DNA of 64,000 bases from Endomychus coccineus (Eukaryota > Arthropoda > Insecta > Coleoptera > Endomychidae). Where the stretch lies: the NCBI GenBank assembly GCA_958510875.1, contig OY294070.1, positions 113,502,703 through 113,566,702 on the forward strand, given 5' to 3'. Position 1 is the first letter of the stretch. Each line of letters begins with the position of its first letter. The notes under the pieces were generated by a model. That model saw nothing but the letters and a program-made list of their open reading frames with translations, had not been told where the DNA came from and ran no database searches. Positions 9,877 to 19,518 of the stretch are shown here, one piece after another. The translations under genes and the position numbers were made by a program.

Positions 9877-12423
9877 TTGGGTTTCTTTGGAGATTGCTTC
9901 GAAATTGATTATCTTAGGTTGTGTCCTCGTGCTAGCATAGATACATATTTGTCGCATGCTGCTTTAATTCAGCAGTTGATTATTACTCACAGCAATGCTA
10001 TTTTTTGTGTAGTAGGTGATTATAATCTACCGGATATTGGGTGGTCTCCTGATGAGGATGCTGATGGACTTTCCCCTTGTAACATTCGCGGTCACGTTAA
10101 TCAAACTATTTGTGACAGTTTAATTAGTGCAGGTTTGTCGCAATTTAATCATATTCATAATCATAACAATGTTATTTTAGATTTAGTGTTTAGTAGTTCT
10201 GGCAATATTGTTGTAGATCGATGTTTATCGCTTTTTAAGTGTGATCAGCACCATCCTTGTTTCACTGTTTGTATTTGTGAAATTGTGGTTGCCACAGTAG
10301 ATGATAGCTTCAGTATAGGTGCTTTGAATTTCAAATATGCCCCTTATGATTTGATAAACTGTTATCTCGCCTCTGTGGATTGGAATTTTCTTGGTGATTT
10401 TCAGACGGTTGATGAATCAGTGGATGCTTTTTATGAAATAATATTCGCTGCGGTTAATTTTTACATAGACGAGAAAGTTCCTTGTCCAATCGGGAGATTT
10501 CCTCCATGGTTCGACAGAAGTACTAAGTCACTCATAGTCAACAAGAAAATTGCTCATAAGAGGTATAAATTCACAGAATCTATTGAGGATTATGACGCAT
10601 TCATTGCACTGAGGAGAGAATGTAAGGTGGCGACCCATACTTGTAATAGATTACACATCGAGGATGTTGAACGTAAAATTATTCATAAACCGAAATCTTT
10701 CTGGAAGTACGTAAATTCCAAAAAGTGCGATAATGGTATTCCCAAAGCCATGTCTTATAAAGAAGCCAGGGCAGATGGTGCTGGCGATGTTGCTGACTTG
10801 TTTGCTGACTATTTCGAGGCCGTTTACGTCGGGGGTAGTCTTCCCAGGAATGCGTCATTCGTCGAACCACCTCAAGCAGCCGTGAACTTGAATACTGTGA
10901 GCATAACAGTTGATATTATTATTGATAAAATTAACAACATAGATGCTTCAAGTTCCATAGGACCAGACAGTTTGTGCGCTGTATTTCTAAGATCGTGTGC
11001 TCTTCAGCTTGCTGTTCCTCTGAAGTTATTGTTTGAAAAGTCTCTCCAACTGTCTATATACCCTGCTAGATGGAAGCTTAATTTCACTCTACCATTACAC
11101 AACAAAGGTAACCGTACGGCTGTAGATAATTATAGAGGGATCAGTATCTGCTCTGTAATTCCTAAAATATTTGATTCAATTGTAACTGACAGGATGTTTG
11201 AGAGTGTAAAGAGGATGATCGTTGAGGAACAGCACGGCTTCTTCAAGGGCAGATCTACGACTACCAATTTGTTCATATTCACAAATTTTGTAACGAATTG
11301 TCTTGAAGCTGGCAATGAGGTCAACTGTATTTTCACAGATATAGTTAAAGCATTTGATCGCCTCGACATTGAACATCTGTTACGTAAATTAAACATGATT
11401 GGTATAGGTGATAATTTAATATTGTGGCTACGATCTTATTTGACCGATCGGAGTCAGGTGGTGAGGGTTTGTGACGCGGGCTCGAGAGAGATTTCTGTGA
11501 CATCCGGCGTGCCTCAGGGGTCTCACTTGGGACCTGTTCTCTTCTTATTGTATATGAATGATGTCAAGGAAGTGATAAAGTATTCACAGCTTCTACTGTT
11601 TGCCGACGACCTAAAAGTGTTCATTAGAATAGAGCATGAATCTGACTTTTCACTTCTTCAGAGCGATATAGACACCTTTATCGACTGGTGTGACAGGAAC
11701 TATCTAGAATTGAACTATGCGAAATGTAAAATGTTGAGGTTTTCTAGAAAGAAAATTGTAAGTTGTCATGAGTATATTGTTCGTGGCCATGCTCTAGAAC
11801 AAGTTGACAATTATAAAGATCTCGGTGTTGTCCTCGATTCAAAACTGAATTATAACCTACATATTGACGCAATTATAGGCAGAGCAAACAGGATGGTTGG
11901 TTTCATTATTAGGCAGTCCCAAGAATTTTTAAATATTAGGGCATTGATAATTTTATATAATAGTTTAGTACGCTCGATACTCGAGTACTGCTCAGTTATT
12001 TGGTCTCCAGGATATATTGTTCATATTGAACGGATTGAAAATGTCCAAAGAAAATTTGTGAGATACTTATGTTTCAAATCACATATTGATTATAAGAATA
12101 CCTCCTATGTAAATATACTTAAATATTTTGGTCTTCAGCATTTAAATGTCAGACGTACTTACTTCGACCTTTGCTTTGTATATAAGGTTTTAAATTTTGA
12201 AATCGATTCTGCTGCGGTCTTGGAAATGTTCTCTTTTCGAACACCAGCTTGTACTGTGAGAAAGAACCCATTGCTTATGGCACCTTTTTGTAGAACCAAC
12301 TATAGTGCATTCTCGTCTTTAAGTAGGATGTCTTGGACCGTTGCAGATTGTGAATCCTTGAATTTCTTCGGCTCTACATTATACAGATTCAAGTCGGATG
12401 TTAGACTATTGCTTTTGATGTGA
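9877..12423 (+). CDS. LINE endonuclease-reverse transcriptase (5' truncated, 848-codon open frame)
   Basis: A long uninterrupted frame encodes the C-terminal part of an APE-type endonuclease and a complete reverse transcriptase. The endonuclease part shows VVGDYNLPDIGW (residues about 45-56) and a CDQHHP block (122-127) in place of the usual SDHH. RT motifs follow in order: GPDSLCA (362-368), YRGISICSV (419-427), QHGFFKGRST (452-461), FTDIVKAFD with catalytic D488 (486-494), SGVPQGSHLGPVLF (543-556) and FADDLKVF (575-582) with both catalytic Asp. No RNase H domain follows, as in CR1/Jockey-like clades. The first about 14 residues are out of frame: in the neighbouring frame the same DNA reads FWVSLEIASKLIILGCV, the expected endonuclease sequence, so a small indel near 9917 precedes the true frame. 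The N-terminal endonuclease and any first ORF are missing. The copy is young but could not move by itself. Confidence 0.88.
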   Translation: MGFFGDCFEIDYLRLCPRASIDTYLSHAALIQQLIITHSNAIFCVVGDYNLPDIGWSPDEDADGLSPCNIRGHVNQTICDSLISAGLSQFNHIHNHNNVILDLVFSSSGNIVVDRCLSLFKCDQHHPCFTVCICEIVVATVDDSFSIGALNFKYAPYDLINCYLASVDWNFLGDFQTVDESVDAFYEIIFAAVNFYIDEKVPCPIGRFPPWFDRSTKSLIVNKKIAHKRYKFTESIEDYDAFIALRRECKVATHTCNRLHIEDVERKIIHKPKSFWKYVNSKKCDNGIPKAMSYKEARADGAGDVADLFADYFEAVYVGGSLPRNASFVEPPQAAVNLNTVSITVDIIIDKINNIDASSSIGPDSLCAVFLRSCALQLAVPLKLLFEKSLQLSIYPARWKLNFTLPLHNKGNRTAVDNYRGISICSVIPKIFDSIVTDRMFESVKRMIVEEQHGFFKGRSTTTNLFIFTNFVTNCLEAGNEVNCIFTDIVKAFDRLDIEHLLRKLNMIGIGDNLILWLRSYLTDRSQVVRVCDAGSREISVTSGVPQGSHLGPVLFLLYMNDVKEVIKYSQLLLFADDLKVFIRIEHESDFSLLQSDIDTFIDWCDRNYLELNYAKCKMLRFSRKKIVSCHEYIVRGHALEQVDNYKDLGVVLDSKLNYNLHIDAIIGRANRMVGFIIRQSQEFLNIRALIILYNSLVRSILEYCSVIWSPGYIVHIERIENVQRKFVRYLCFKSHIDYKNTSYVNILKYFGLQHLNVRRTYFDLCFVYKVLNFEIDSAAVLEMFSFRTPACTVRKNPLLMAPFCRTNYSAFSSLSRMSWTVADCESLNFFGSTLYRFKSDVRLLLLM

Positions 12424-12596
12424 GGAGGGGTCGCGCTCTGCTCATTGGGGATCTGTTCTTGTTCTGTGATTGTGTAGTTTGTAGTTTAGTGTAGATGATT
12501 TTCTTTTTTTTTTAATATTTTTTTTGTGATAAGTTAGGTTACCTTTATAAACTTTTATATACTAATGTACACGGTAATTGAACCGTTAATAAATCG

Positions 12597-12618
12597 TATA
12601 TATATATATATATATATA
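12597..12618. repeat. (TA)n microsatellite, 3' tail of LINE
   Basis: Eleven TA units directly after AATAAATCG. The position at the end of the LINE 3' UTR suggests it is the tail of that element. Confidence 0.8.
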
Positions 12619-12639
12619 ACCTCTTCTCTCATGCCTTGC

Positions 12640-12900
12640 TTGTTTGGTTTACTTCCCTCTCAAGGCTTTTGACATTTTCTATTTCAATCATTTCCCCTTC
12701 AAGAGCCTCACTGAGTGACAATATGTATCTGTACCAGTTTGTCTCCCTGGTGTTTCGGTAAGTGATTGAAGTTCGAGGGGGGTGCCTAGATCGAATCTAA
12801 TCCGTCTATGGTTGGAGCATGAAGGCTCCTCAGACTCATGCCAATGTGCTATATTATCACCTGGTTTTTCTAACGAAAGTTTTATATCCAATCCTCTCTC
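12640..12900 (-). pseudogene. R1-like LINE, end of endonuclease domain and linker
   Basis: The minus-strand frame contains EEPSCSNHRRIRFDLGTPLE, which matches the C-terminal APE-endonuclease block S-D-H-R-x-I-x-F with Asp changed to Asn. After a frameshift the other frame reads NWYRYILSLSEALEGEMIEI, a typical start of the linker between endonuclease and RT. The fragment ends about 20 bp from the (TA)n tail of the plus-strand LINE. In protein order it precedes the RT fragment at 9812-9423, supporting one minus-strand copy split by the plus-strand insertion. Confidence 0.68.
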
Positions 12901-13413
12901 CTTGTCCCAGAGAAGAATGTTGGTTTATTACCTACATTAGCATTAATTTTCGAGATTTCGGCACTTTTATGAATTTCGAGAAAATCGACGTCTTAGATTA
13001 TATTTTCGAGTGCCACAGCTACAGAATCCATATTCCAAGATTCACCTACAGATTAAATACATTCCAGATGCGACGCTAGTGTCGGCTTATTCAATGTCGG
13101 CCGTGCTTTTCGGTTGCCCTTGACCTGTCCATCCTTTTGATTTTGTTTCATACTTCAGACTACAGCGAAGGGAAATCTATAAGGCTCGAAGAACATCGTG
13201 TGAGACAGCAATGAAATATAGGAAGAGGAGATAGAAATTCGTATTTTTCCTGAAGGTTTGGAGGTTTTAATAATGATAATAGTAATAATAAGTAATCTTT
13301 ATTCATGAGACCAAAAGAAATATGGTATAGAATGCGTCAGGACAGATAGGTACAAATTTGAGATAATGCTACATATATATTTAAATAGTTATAGCTGAGT
13401 ATTAAAATATTCG

Positions 13414-14909
13414 GACGCACCGGAGTTCGGTCCCGCTACCTGCGGAAGGGACTACCTGTAACGGATTAAATTCGAAGTGTGGTCCCACCAGCGAAAATGC
13501 GATTTCGGAATTGGGTCCCATGTACCTACTATTTGTTTAATTTGACTTTTATTTTCCTTCACATTTTTTTGGGCTTAGGACCAACAGTACACACTTATTG
13601 TTGTTGTACTGGCATGTTTAAAAATTTACGCTAAATGCGTATCGTCAAAAATAAAAACAGTACGTGAAATAGTAATTAAACGGCATATTTACAAATGTAC
13701 GCTAAACGCGTATCGTCGTATATTATGTACATATATATATTTAAAAATCTTAACACAAAATGGGGCCGAATTTTTTCGAAACATGTCGAACGAACGTATA
13801 ACGGTCAATTATACAATTTTGAAATAAAAAATTTTGTTCAGAAAGAAAGGCCTCTTTTTCTTGCGAAATTTTGGTTTTTGACGCAGTGCTACGCATTTTT
13901 ACGTAAATTTCACATTGAACATCTGTAAGTGCTTTTATAAATACGTGGATGTTGGGATGGGGAGCATTAAACATTGCATTAAATTTTGCGTGGAATGATT
14001 CGCAGATGACGAAAATTCAGCCCAAACGTGCGGAGGAAATAAAGAATCAGACTTAATATAAGTATTCAGGACAAAGTCACAAAATTTCTCAACATTAATA
14101 TTATTTGGTTGAATTGACATTAAATCATCGGTAAAGCAATCATCTACGTCAGTTGGATTTAAAAACGGTAAACCAAAAAAAATTTTTTAAAAATTACCAA
14201 CTTCAGAGTGATTATCTCTATATTCTCCACTTAGTCCTAACTCTTGAATTTTTTTCCACCAGCTTTGCGCCAAATGAAATCGACAACCCACCATTTTAGT
14301 GGTGAGTAAAGTTGTCTTAACCGCAGAGTGTATAGCCATTTCAAAATCTGCGCGAATGGTTGAAGGAGAAAAATGTAAGTGGAATTCACTGCTCTTACTA
14401 ATTAAATGTCGAAATGCATGTTCGTATGTGATTTGTGATTTATCGGGTAAAAGAAAAAAAGCTAGTGGAATATACACATTTTTGTGTAAGCCATGAAAAC
14501 AAAAGACTTGAGTAAATGGCTTTGGGCAACTATAAAACGTACCATCAACGAAAACCATTTCAACAGAACATAAAAACTTCAAATTAGAAACCGTTGAGAA
14601 GCAAACTATTTTATTTTCTTGGTCATTAATTAATAGAAAATTTTCATTTGCGTTAGTCTTTATGTCGATGCTATTAAGTGTATTGTAAATACCATCAAAT
14701 GTTTTTGTCACTTTTGGAAAAGTTTTCAACCTATTGTGGCTAATGTTTTTTCTTACTAACAGTAAGTCCCTACTTGTTACTGGAATGTCCCCTTTGTTAC
14801 ATGGGACCCAATTCCGAAATCGCATTTTCGCTGGTGGGACCACACTTCGAATTTAATCCGTTACAGGTAGTCCCTTCCACAGGTAGCGGGACCGAATTCC
14901 GAAACACCG
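13414..14909 (-). mobile_element. MULE (Mutator-like) DNA transposon, about 100 bp TIRs, TSD AAATATTC
   Basis: The left end, with GAGTTCGGTCCCGCTACCTG and the following GGTCCCACCAGCGAAAATGC block, reappears inverted at 14800-14909, giving terminal inverted repeats of about 100 bp. Outside the ends lie AAATATTCG (13405-13413) and AAATATTCC (14910-14918): a match of 8 of 9 bases, consistent with the roughly 9 bp duplication MULEs make. The encoded protein relic is MULE-type. The host is a minus-strand LINE whose sequence continues on both sides. Confidence 0.9.
13760..14843 (-). pseudogene. MULE transposase (broken)
   Basis: A 218-codon frame (14843-14187) starts inside the right inverted repeat. 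It carries the MULE catalytic core: MVFVDGTFYSCPKPF with D100, STIRADFEMAIHSA with D166, and GCRFHLAQSWWKKIQ with the C-x2-H signature (C187, H190). It ends by a stop at 14187. More C-terminal MULE sequence follows in other frames down to about 13760: INVEKFCDFVLNTYIKSD, FPPHVWAEF, and HPNIHVFIKALTDVQ. The N-terminal region is short compared with full MULE transposases. The combination of an intact core and a broken C-terminus suggests recent inactivation. No other host gene is involved. Confidence 0.85.
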
Positions 14910-14924
14910 AAATATTCCAATTTG

Positions 14925-16320
14925 GAGTAATAACATTCTCCTATGAGACGTGATTTTAGGGTGTTTTTAAAACTCCTGTAATCGAGATTCCTTAAATTTT
15001 GAGAAACATGGTTATAAATTATGATCGATTCGTTTTTCGTGGTTCTATAGATCTGAGTTAGTGCAGTTTGGTCTTGTAAGAGAATGGGTTTATGACAAAT
15101 TTCATAACTGTGCAACAAACTATGTTCCTGAAAAAACTCTTCATAATGTTTCTTAATGAAGCAGGCACATTCTAGGATATAAATTGAAAATATGGTTAGT
15201 ATTCTGTGTCTTATAAAATATGGTCTACATGACTCTCGATATTTTAGTTTGAAGATATTTCTTACACATCTTTTTTGCACTACTTTGATTCTATAAATGT
15301 CTGTTGAGACAAAAAATTATAGCATATTTGATTACAGAATTTACGTATGAATTATATATGCTAGCAGAGCAACCTCATTACTTACATTATTTTTCAAGAC
15401 CCTAAACTGGTAGCACAAGCATGATAATTTTGATGCCATTTGATCAATATGACCCTTCCACGTTAGTCTAGAGTCGATGTAGAGCCCCAAGAATTTCATT
15501 TCATATATCGACGTTAATGCAATTTTGTTACATACAAGTTTTATTTGCTTCGGACGTGCATGTGAGGAATGAAATTGCACCATTTGACTTTTTTCTACAT
15601 CTAAGTCTTATATATTTGTGTCAAACCAATCCTTCAAAATTTGCAATAGCTGCTCTATTTTAATTTGTAAGGCTTCATCTGTTTCCGCAGTGATTGTAGC
15701 AGAAGAGCCATCAGCAAAACAGACAGTATTTTCAATCAATTCGGGTAGGTCATTTATATAGAGCAGGAATAGCAAAGGTCCCAAAGCTGAGCCCTGTGGA
15801 ACTGCCTGCGATGTACAATTCCAGTCTGAATGAGACTCATGACGGTTGTTTGTAATTACCATTTTCTGTTTTCTATTTGAAAGATACGTTTTAATTAGGT
15901 TATAAGCAATACCTGTGACACCTAGACAGAATAGTTTGTTAAGTAGTCTGTCATGATTTACAAAGTCGAAAGCTTTGGACAGATCAAGAAATAACCCTGC
16001 TATTTCATGTTTGTTATTTTGAGAATTTACTATGTTGTTGATTACTTGATAAATGGCCCGGTCTGTTGATCTTCCCTTAATATACGCGTTCTGATTAGGG
16101 TTAAATATATTATGTTGTATCATGAAATTCGATATTCTATTGTGAATAATCTTTTCTATTACTTTTGCTATATTATTCAGAAGAGCAATTGGTATATAGT
16201 TGTTCATACTAGTGGAATTGCCTTTTTTTAACAGAGGTAAAATTATCGTTTCTTTTAGACATTCTGGAAAAACTCCGTTTGAAGAGACGTTAATTATATG
16301 TTTCAGCGGGACTAGTAGGT
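14925..16320 (-). pseudogene. LINE reverse transcriptase (relic)
   Basis: The best-preserved block (16207-15608) shows NNYIPIALLNNIAKVIEKII, QNAYIKGRSTDRAIY, LFLDLSKAFDFVNHD with the motif A catalytic Asp, AVPQGSALGPLLFLLYINDL, and FADGSS where FADDSS is expected, so one catalytic Asp has become Gly. The next block (15583-15341) carries KFLGLYIDSRLTWKGHI, the usual thumb-region motif. The last (15280-14925) has the C-terminal YRESCRPYF and RNLDYRSFKNTLKSRLIGE tail seen in Jockey/BS-like LINEs. Frameshifts separate the blocks. The protein cannot be catalytic. Confidence 0.85.
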
Positions 16321-16344
16321 GAAGTTTAAAAATTTTACACAGGG

Positions 16345-16700
16345 AAAGACCTCACTAAAAAAAGAGTTTCACAACTTCGCTGTTCGATACAAAAATTGAG
16401 ACTGGATTCTCTCGTGGTGGAACAACAAACGAGATTTCTGATGAATACCGATCATGGAAATATCTATAGAAAAGGGAGTGATCTCTAACCTTTCTACGAA
16501 ATTCTAGAGAGGTCATAGCTCTCTTCTGGATAGAATCCAAGAGCTTCAGGGTATATTTGGGAGCCGAACTCCAAACATGTGAACAATACTCCAGGACAGG
16601 TCGAATCTGTGCCTTGTAGATTATGAGGAGCTGCTGGGATGTAAAGTAGCTCATGGCACGGAAGGAAACCAAGTTTTTGTGAAGCGGCTTTCGCAATGAC
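16345..16700 (-). pseudogene. LINE reverse transcriptase C-terminal fragment (second LINE)
   Basis: The minus-strand frame reads MRKPLHKNLVSFRAMSYFTS, then IYKAQIRPVLEYCSHVWSSA and LKLLDSIQKRAM, followed by SLFYRYFHDRYSSEI. These are the C-terminal RT/thumb motifs of CR1/Jockey-like LINEs (R-P-x-L-E-Y-C-x-x-x-W). The fragment is 5' truncated. It is a different element from the one to its left, because both cover the same protein region with different sequence. Confidence 0.75.
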
Positions 16701-16864
16701 GCAATTCTGACTCCTTCAAAAACGTGTTCAAATTGAAAGAAAAAACATAATTCGGAGTCGTTTGAAAATTGTCGAATGAAATATCTATCGAATTAAATTC
16801 TAAAAAAAAGTAATATAACGCTACAAATAGAACAAGAAGCGTATGATTCAAGTAGCGATGCAAT

Positions 16865-17670
16865 CGACAGTGCCTGTACCGGCTAGGCGCTTGTCAGACG
16901 AGATAGGAGTCGAAGGATCCGCTAAGGAAAATGCCACTGCAACTAGAAACCCCTCGCCTCACTTACGGTTCAGAGGATCACTAACTTCATATACCCATTT
17001 CCGGTAAAACCGAAAGAATTGACAACTGCGCAACAGAAAACGCGTGATCTTTCATAGGTTTCAAGTAATGATAGTTTAAAACCGCTTAATTTTCGATCAG
17101 ACACCCGGTATATGATTATTAAATTTTGTTTTATTCACATTTCACTATTCAATTCAATTTGAATGCATATTTATGCTGAATATAAAATTAAGAGTCACTT
17201 TGTACTCGTAGTATTCCTAAAAATATCATAAAATATACTTTTTTTGTTAATAAACTTCAATAAATGTGAAATGTTAACCATCGGGTATAAATAATGTGCT
17301 TGAGTTTACATGCGGTAGAATATTTACTGAGCCACGTATTCGTAGCATACATACGTACAATGGTTATATGTAAAAGGAACAAGTGAAGAAATTATATGGT
17401 GTGGCGTTTTGTCATGGTTGTTACTATAGAGTAAAATCACAAGAGAAATAATACATGTCAGGAGGATAATAGCCATCAGGTGCATTCTCCTCTGATAGTA
17501 AGTACACATTAATTTGACTGTCCACTTTCAATAACAGTCATCAATAAACTATGAATTCTAATCTGAAGCGTTTACAATTATTATAATAAGATCTTTTTTA
17601 CTGGTTTCAACGGTATACAGGAACAACGCAGGATTCAATTATTCTAAAGATTTAAATACTTAACTAATAG
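16865..17670. other. No gene recognised
   Basis: A moderately GC-rich stretch (16865-17105) is followed by AT-rich DNA. No motif-bearing frame was found on either strand. Confidence 0.4.
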
Positions 17671-17674
17671 TAAA

Positions 17675-17790
17675 CTATAATAATCACACTGTGGATACAC
17701 TAGAACACTATAAATAAGAAACAATCACACTTATCCTCTGAGAATAAGACCTTTCAGCTACCAAGTAGCCATCTTCTTAGTGACCAAATT
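17675..17790 (-). repeat. Penelope-type terminal motif, copy A
   Basis: On the minus strand this reads GATGGCTACTTGGTAGCTGA, then AAGGTC, a CTTAT...GATAAG hairpin and GTGATTGTTTCTTATTTATA. The same series occurs at 35492-35605, 40251-40311, 49071-49168 and, in part, 58724-58815. Copies B and D lie beside Penelope-like sequence. In this copy the first box reads AAGAAGA instead of CTGATGA. Confidence 0.6.
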
Positions 17791-18320
17791 AGAAAACAAA
17801 ATGTGCCTGTTCAAATACTATATTTAACTAGTAGGGTATATAAGGAGATAAATCTTAATTTCTTACCAGGAGCGGCGCTACGGGGCACCTGCAATACATT
17901 TCCTGCTTTGTTTTAATCGTACAGTTTTCTTGATTTTAACAATATTTACGAGGGCAAGGTGAAAAGTCCCTGAAGAATGAAACAAGAAATCATTTATTTG
18001 GTCGAAACTTATTTTATTTCTCATCATCATCTCCTTGTGACCCGATACACTTCATCCGACGTTTTTCTAATTTTTCGATCCCTTCCAAATAATACGATTT
18101 CGGCAATCCTTGATAATAGGCGTTTGCTTCAGTGATGACCTCATCGTTGGAGCCAAATCTCTTTCCGACGAGTCATTTTTTCAAGTTTGGAAATGGATAA
18201 AATCCCAGGGGGCCAAATCTGGAGTATGTAGTGGATGACGAACTAATTCGTAGCGCAATTCATGCAATTTTGTCATTACGACTGCGAACCTGTTCGCCGG
18301 TGCGTTGTCCTGGTGGGAGA

Positions 18321-19517
18321 GTCAAATCTTTCCACCCTATCAGCCTCACATCCTTTCTCCTGAAAGCGCTGGAGCGGTTGATCGATAGGTATATCAAAGA
18401 CGGTGCTTTGCAGGATTTTACGCTTCACCGTCGACAGTACGCCTATCAGGCAGGCAAATCAACCGAGACGACCCTTCATCACCTGGTTATCCAGACCGAA
18501 GGAGCTTTTAGTCCCGGACAATGTGCTATAGGCGTTTTACTGAATATCGAAGGGGCGTTTGATAATACCTCCTTTGAATTCATGTGTCATGCTGCGGAGA
18601 GACATGGAAGACCATGCTCTCTCGCAGGAGACGGACGGGTCTGAGACGAGCCGGAGTCTACTCGTGTACACCCAGAAGGGAGATTTCAGTTCCCTTAGGT
18701 GGCCACGCAACCGTTTTCCAGGCTGAGGTCCGTGCAATATGGACATGTGCCCTGGAAAACCTTAGATAAAACTACCAAGGTAGGCGAGGTAGGATTTACA
18801 TCTGCACTGACAACTGAGCAGCCCTGGGTGCGCTTCGCGCCCACATAGTGACTTCTAGGCTTGTCTTGGAGAGCAGGGAAACTCTGATTGAATTAGGCAG
18901 AAGGAACAAACTGCAGCTAGTGTGGGTATCTGCCCATTCTGGCGTGAAGGGAAACGAAGTGGCCGATTAATTGGTCAAATGGAGTTCCTTGAGCGCCCCT
19001 GGCCCCGATTCAATGATCGGAATTTCATCGACCACGCCCTCAAAGTTGCCACTGGATAGACAGTGGCCCTCGGTCTGGCGTGGTTCGCCCGGCATGAGAC
19101 GGGCGAAGCTCCACATTAGGCAGTTCTCGCCTAAACTCTCTAAAACCCTACTCTCTGTGAGCAGGAAAGGCCTAAAACTGGTGACAGGACTTCTCACAGG
19201 ACACTGTCATCTGAATAAACATCTACACACAATGGGCATTGTTGAAGACCCAGTTTGTAGTAGATGTGGAGAGGCGGATGAAACTGCTTCTCACATCCTA
19301 GCAGAATGTCCAGCACTGGCTTCTCTTGGGCTAGAACACCTCAGCAGGACACAAATGCCGCTTGAAGCCATAAAAGACATCTTTCTTAGCCTTCGGAACT
19401 GCCTTAGGCCTGCTGGACCAATTCTTGTATCAAGGGGCACACAATGGACCCAATCAAGCGGTCTAAGTGCTCCGGACTTGTTCGCCTCCATTTCGATTGA
19501 TTGATTGATTGATTGAT
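18321..19517 (+). mobile_element. R1-like LINE, 5' truncated and internally deleted, (TGAT)n tail
   Basis: The insertion is bounded by TGGTGGGAGA (18311-18320) on the left and TGGTGGAAGA (19518-19527) on the right, nine of ten bases identical, a plausible target-site duplication from mariner sequence. The 3' end is a (TGAT)n run at about 19497-19518. Inside are RT, RNase H and C-terminal zinc-knuckle segments in the correct order but with a large internal loss between RT and RNase H. Confidence 0.88.
18325..19450 (+). pseudogene. R1-like LINE polyprotein relic (RT - RNase H - zinc knuckle)
   Basis: The RT part (18325-18595) reads FHPISLTSFLLKALERLIDR, YAYQAGKSTETTLHHLV and GVLLNIEGAFDNTSFE, R1-type fingers and motif A with the catalytic Asp changed to Asn. 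It then jumps, with the YADD region missing, to RNase H: VPLGGHATVFQAEVRAIW, ICTDN, and LVWVSAHSGVKGNEVAD up to a stop near 18970. The C-terminal frame (18971-19504) has LVTGLLTGHCHLNKHLH and VCSRCGEADETASHILAECP, a C-x2-C-x8-H-x4-C zinc knuckle. At least three stops or frameshifts plus the deletion make it inactive. Confidence 0.88.
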
Positions 19518-19518
19518 T
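19497..19518. repeat. (TGAT)n LINE tail
   Basis: Five to six TGAT units in direct series close the LINE, immediately before the right copy of its target duplication. Confidence 0.85.

Larger units (their letters stand above)
9865..12618 (+). mobile_element. CR1/Jockey-group LINE, 5' truncated, (TA)n tail
   Basis: The element starts inside the endonuclease domain (about 9865), covers the whole reverse transcriptase and a 3' UTR of about 175 bp, and ends in an AATAAATCG-then-(TA)11 run at 12597-12618. A short microsatellite instead of poly(A) is common in CR1/L2/Daphne-type LINEs. It is flanked on both sides by pieces of a minus-strand R1-like LINE and probably inserted into it. I could not find a convincing target-site duplication. 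Confidence 0.8.
13262..16320 (-). mobile_element. Jockey/CR1-group LINE relic, interrupted by a MULE
   Basis: Reading leftward on the minus strand, RT motifs begin near 16300 (NGVFPECLK, then KKGN), run through about 14925, and continue after the MULE from 13404 to a tail of AATAAAGAT followed by ATT/ATC-rich repeats at about 13262. The frame crosses the MULE insertion site: the coding end KLEYF on the right side joins 3' UTR on the left with only the duplicated 8 bp between. This is one LINE that was already in place when the MULE arrived. Confidence 0.82.

Noticed and set aside
11130..11396. Minus-strand frames inside the LINE RT gene
   Set aside because: They are antisense shadows of the well-supported plus-strand RT frame and carry no motifs.
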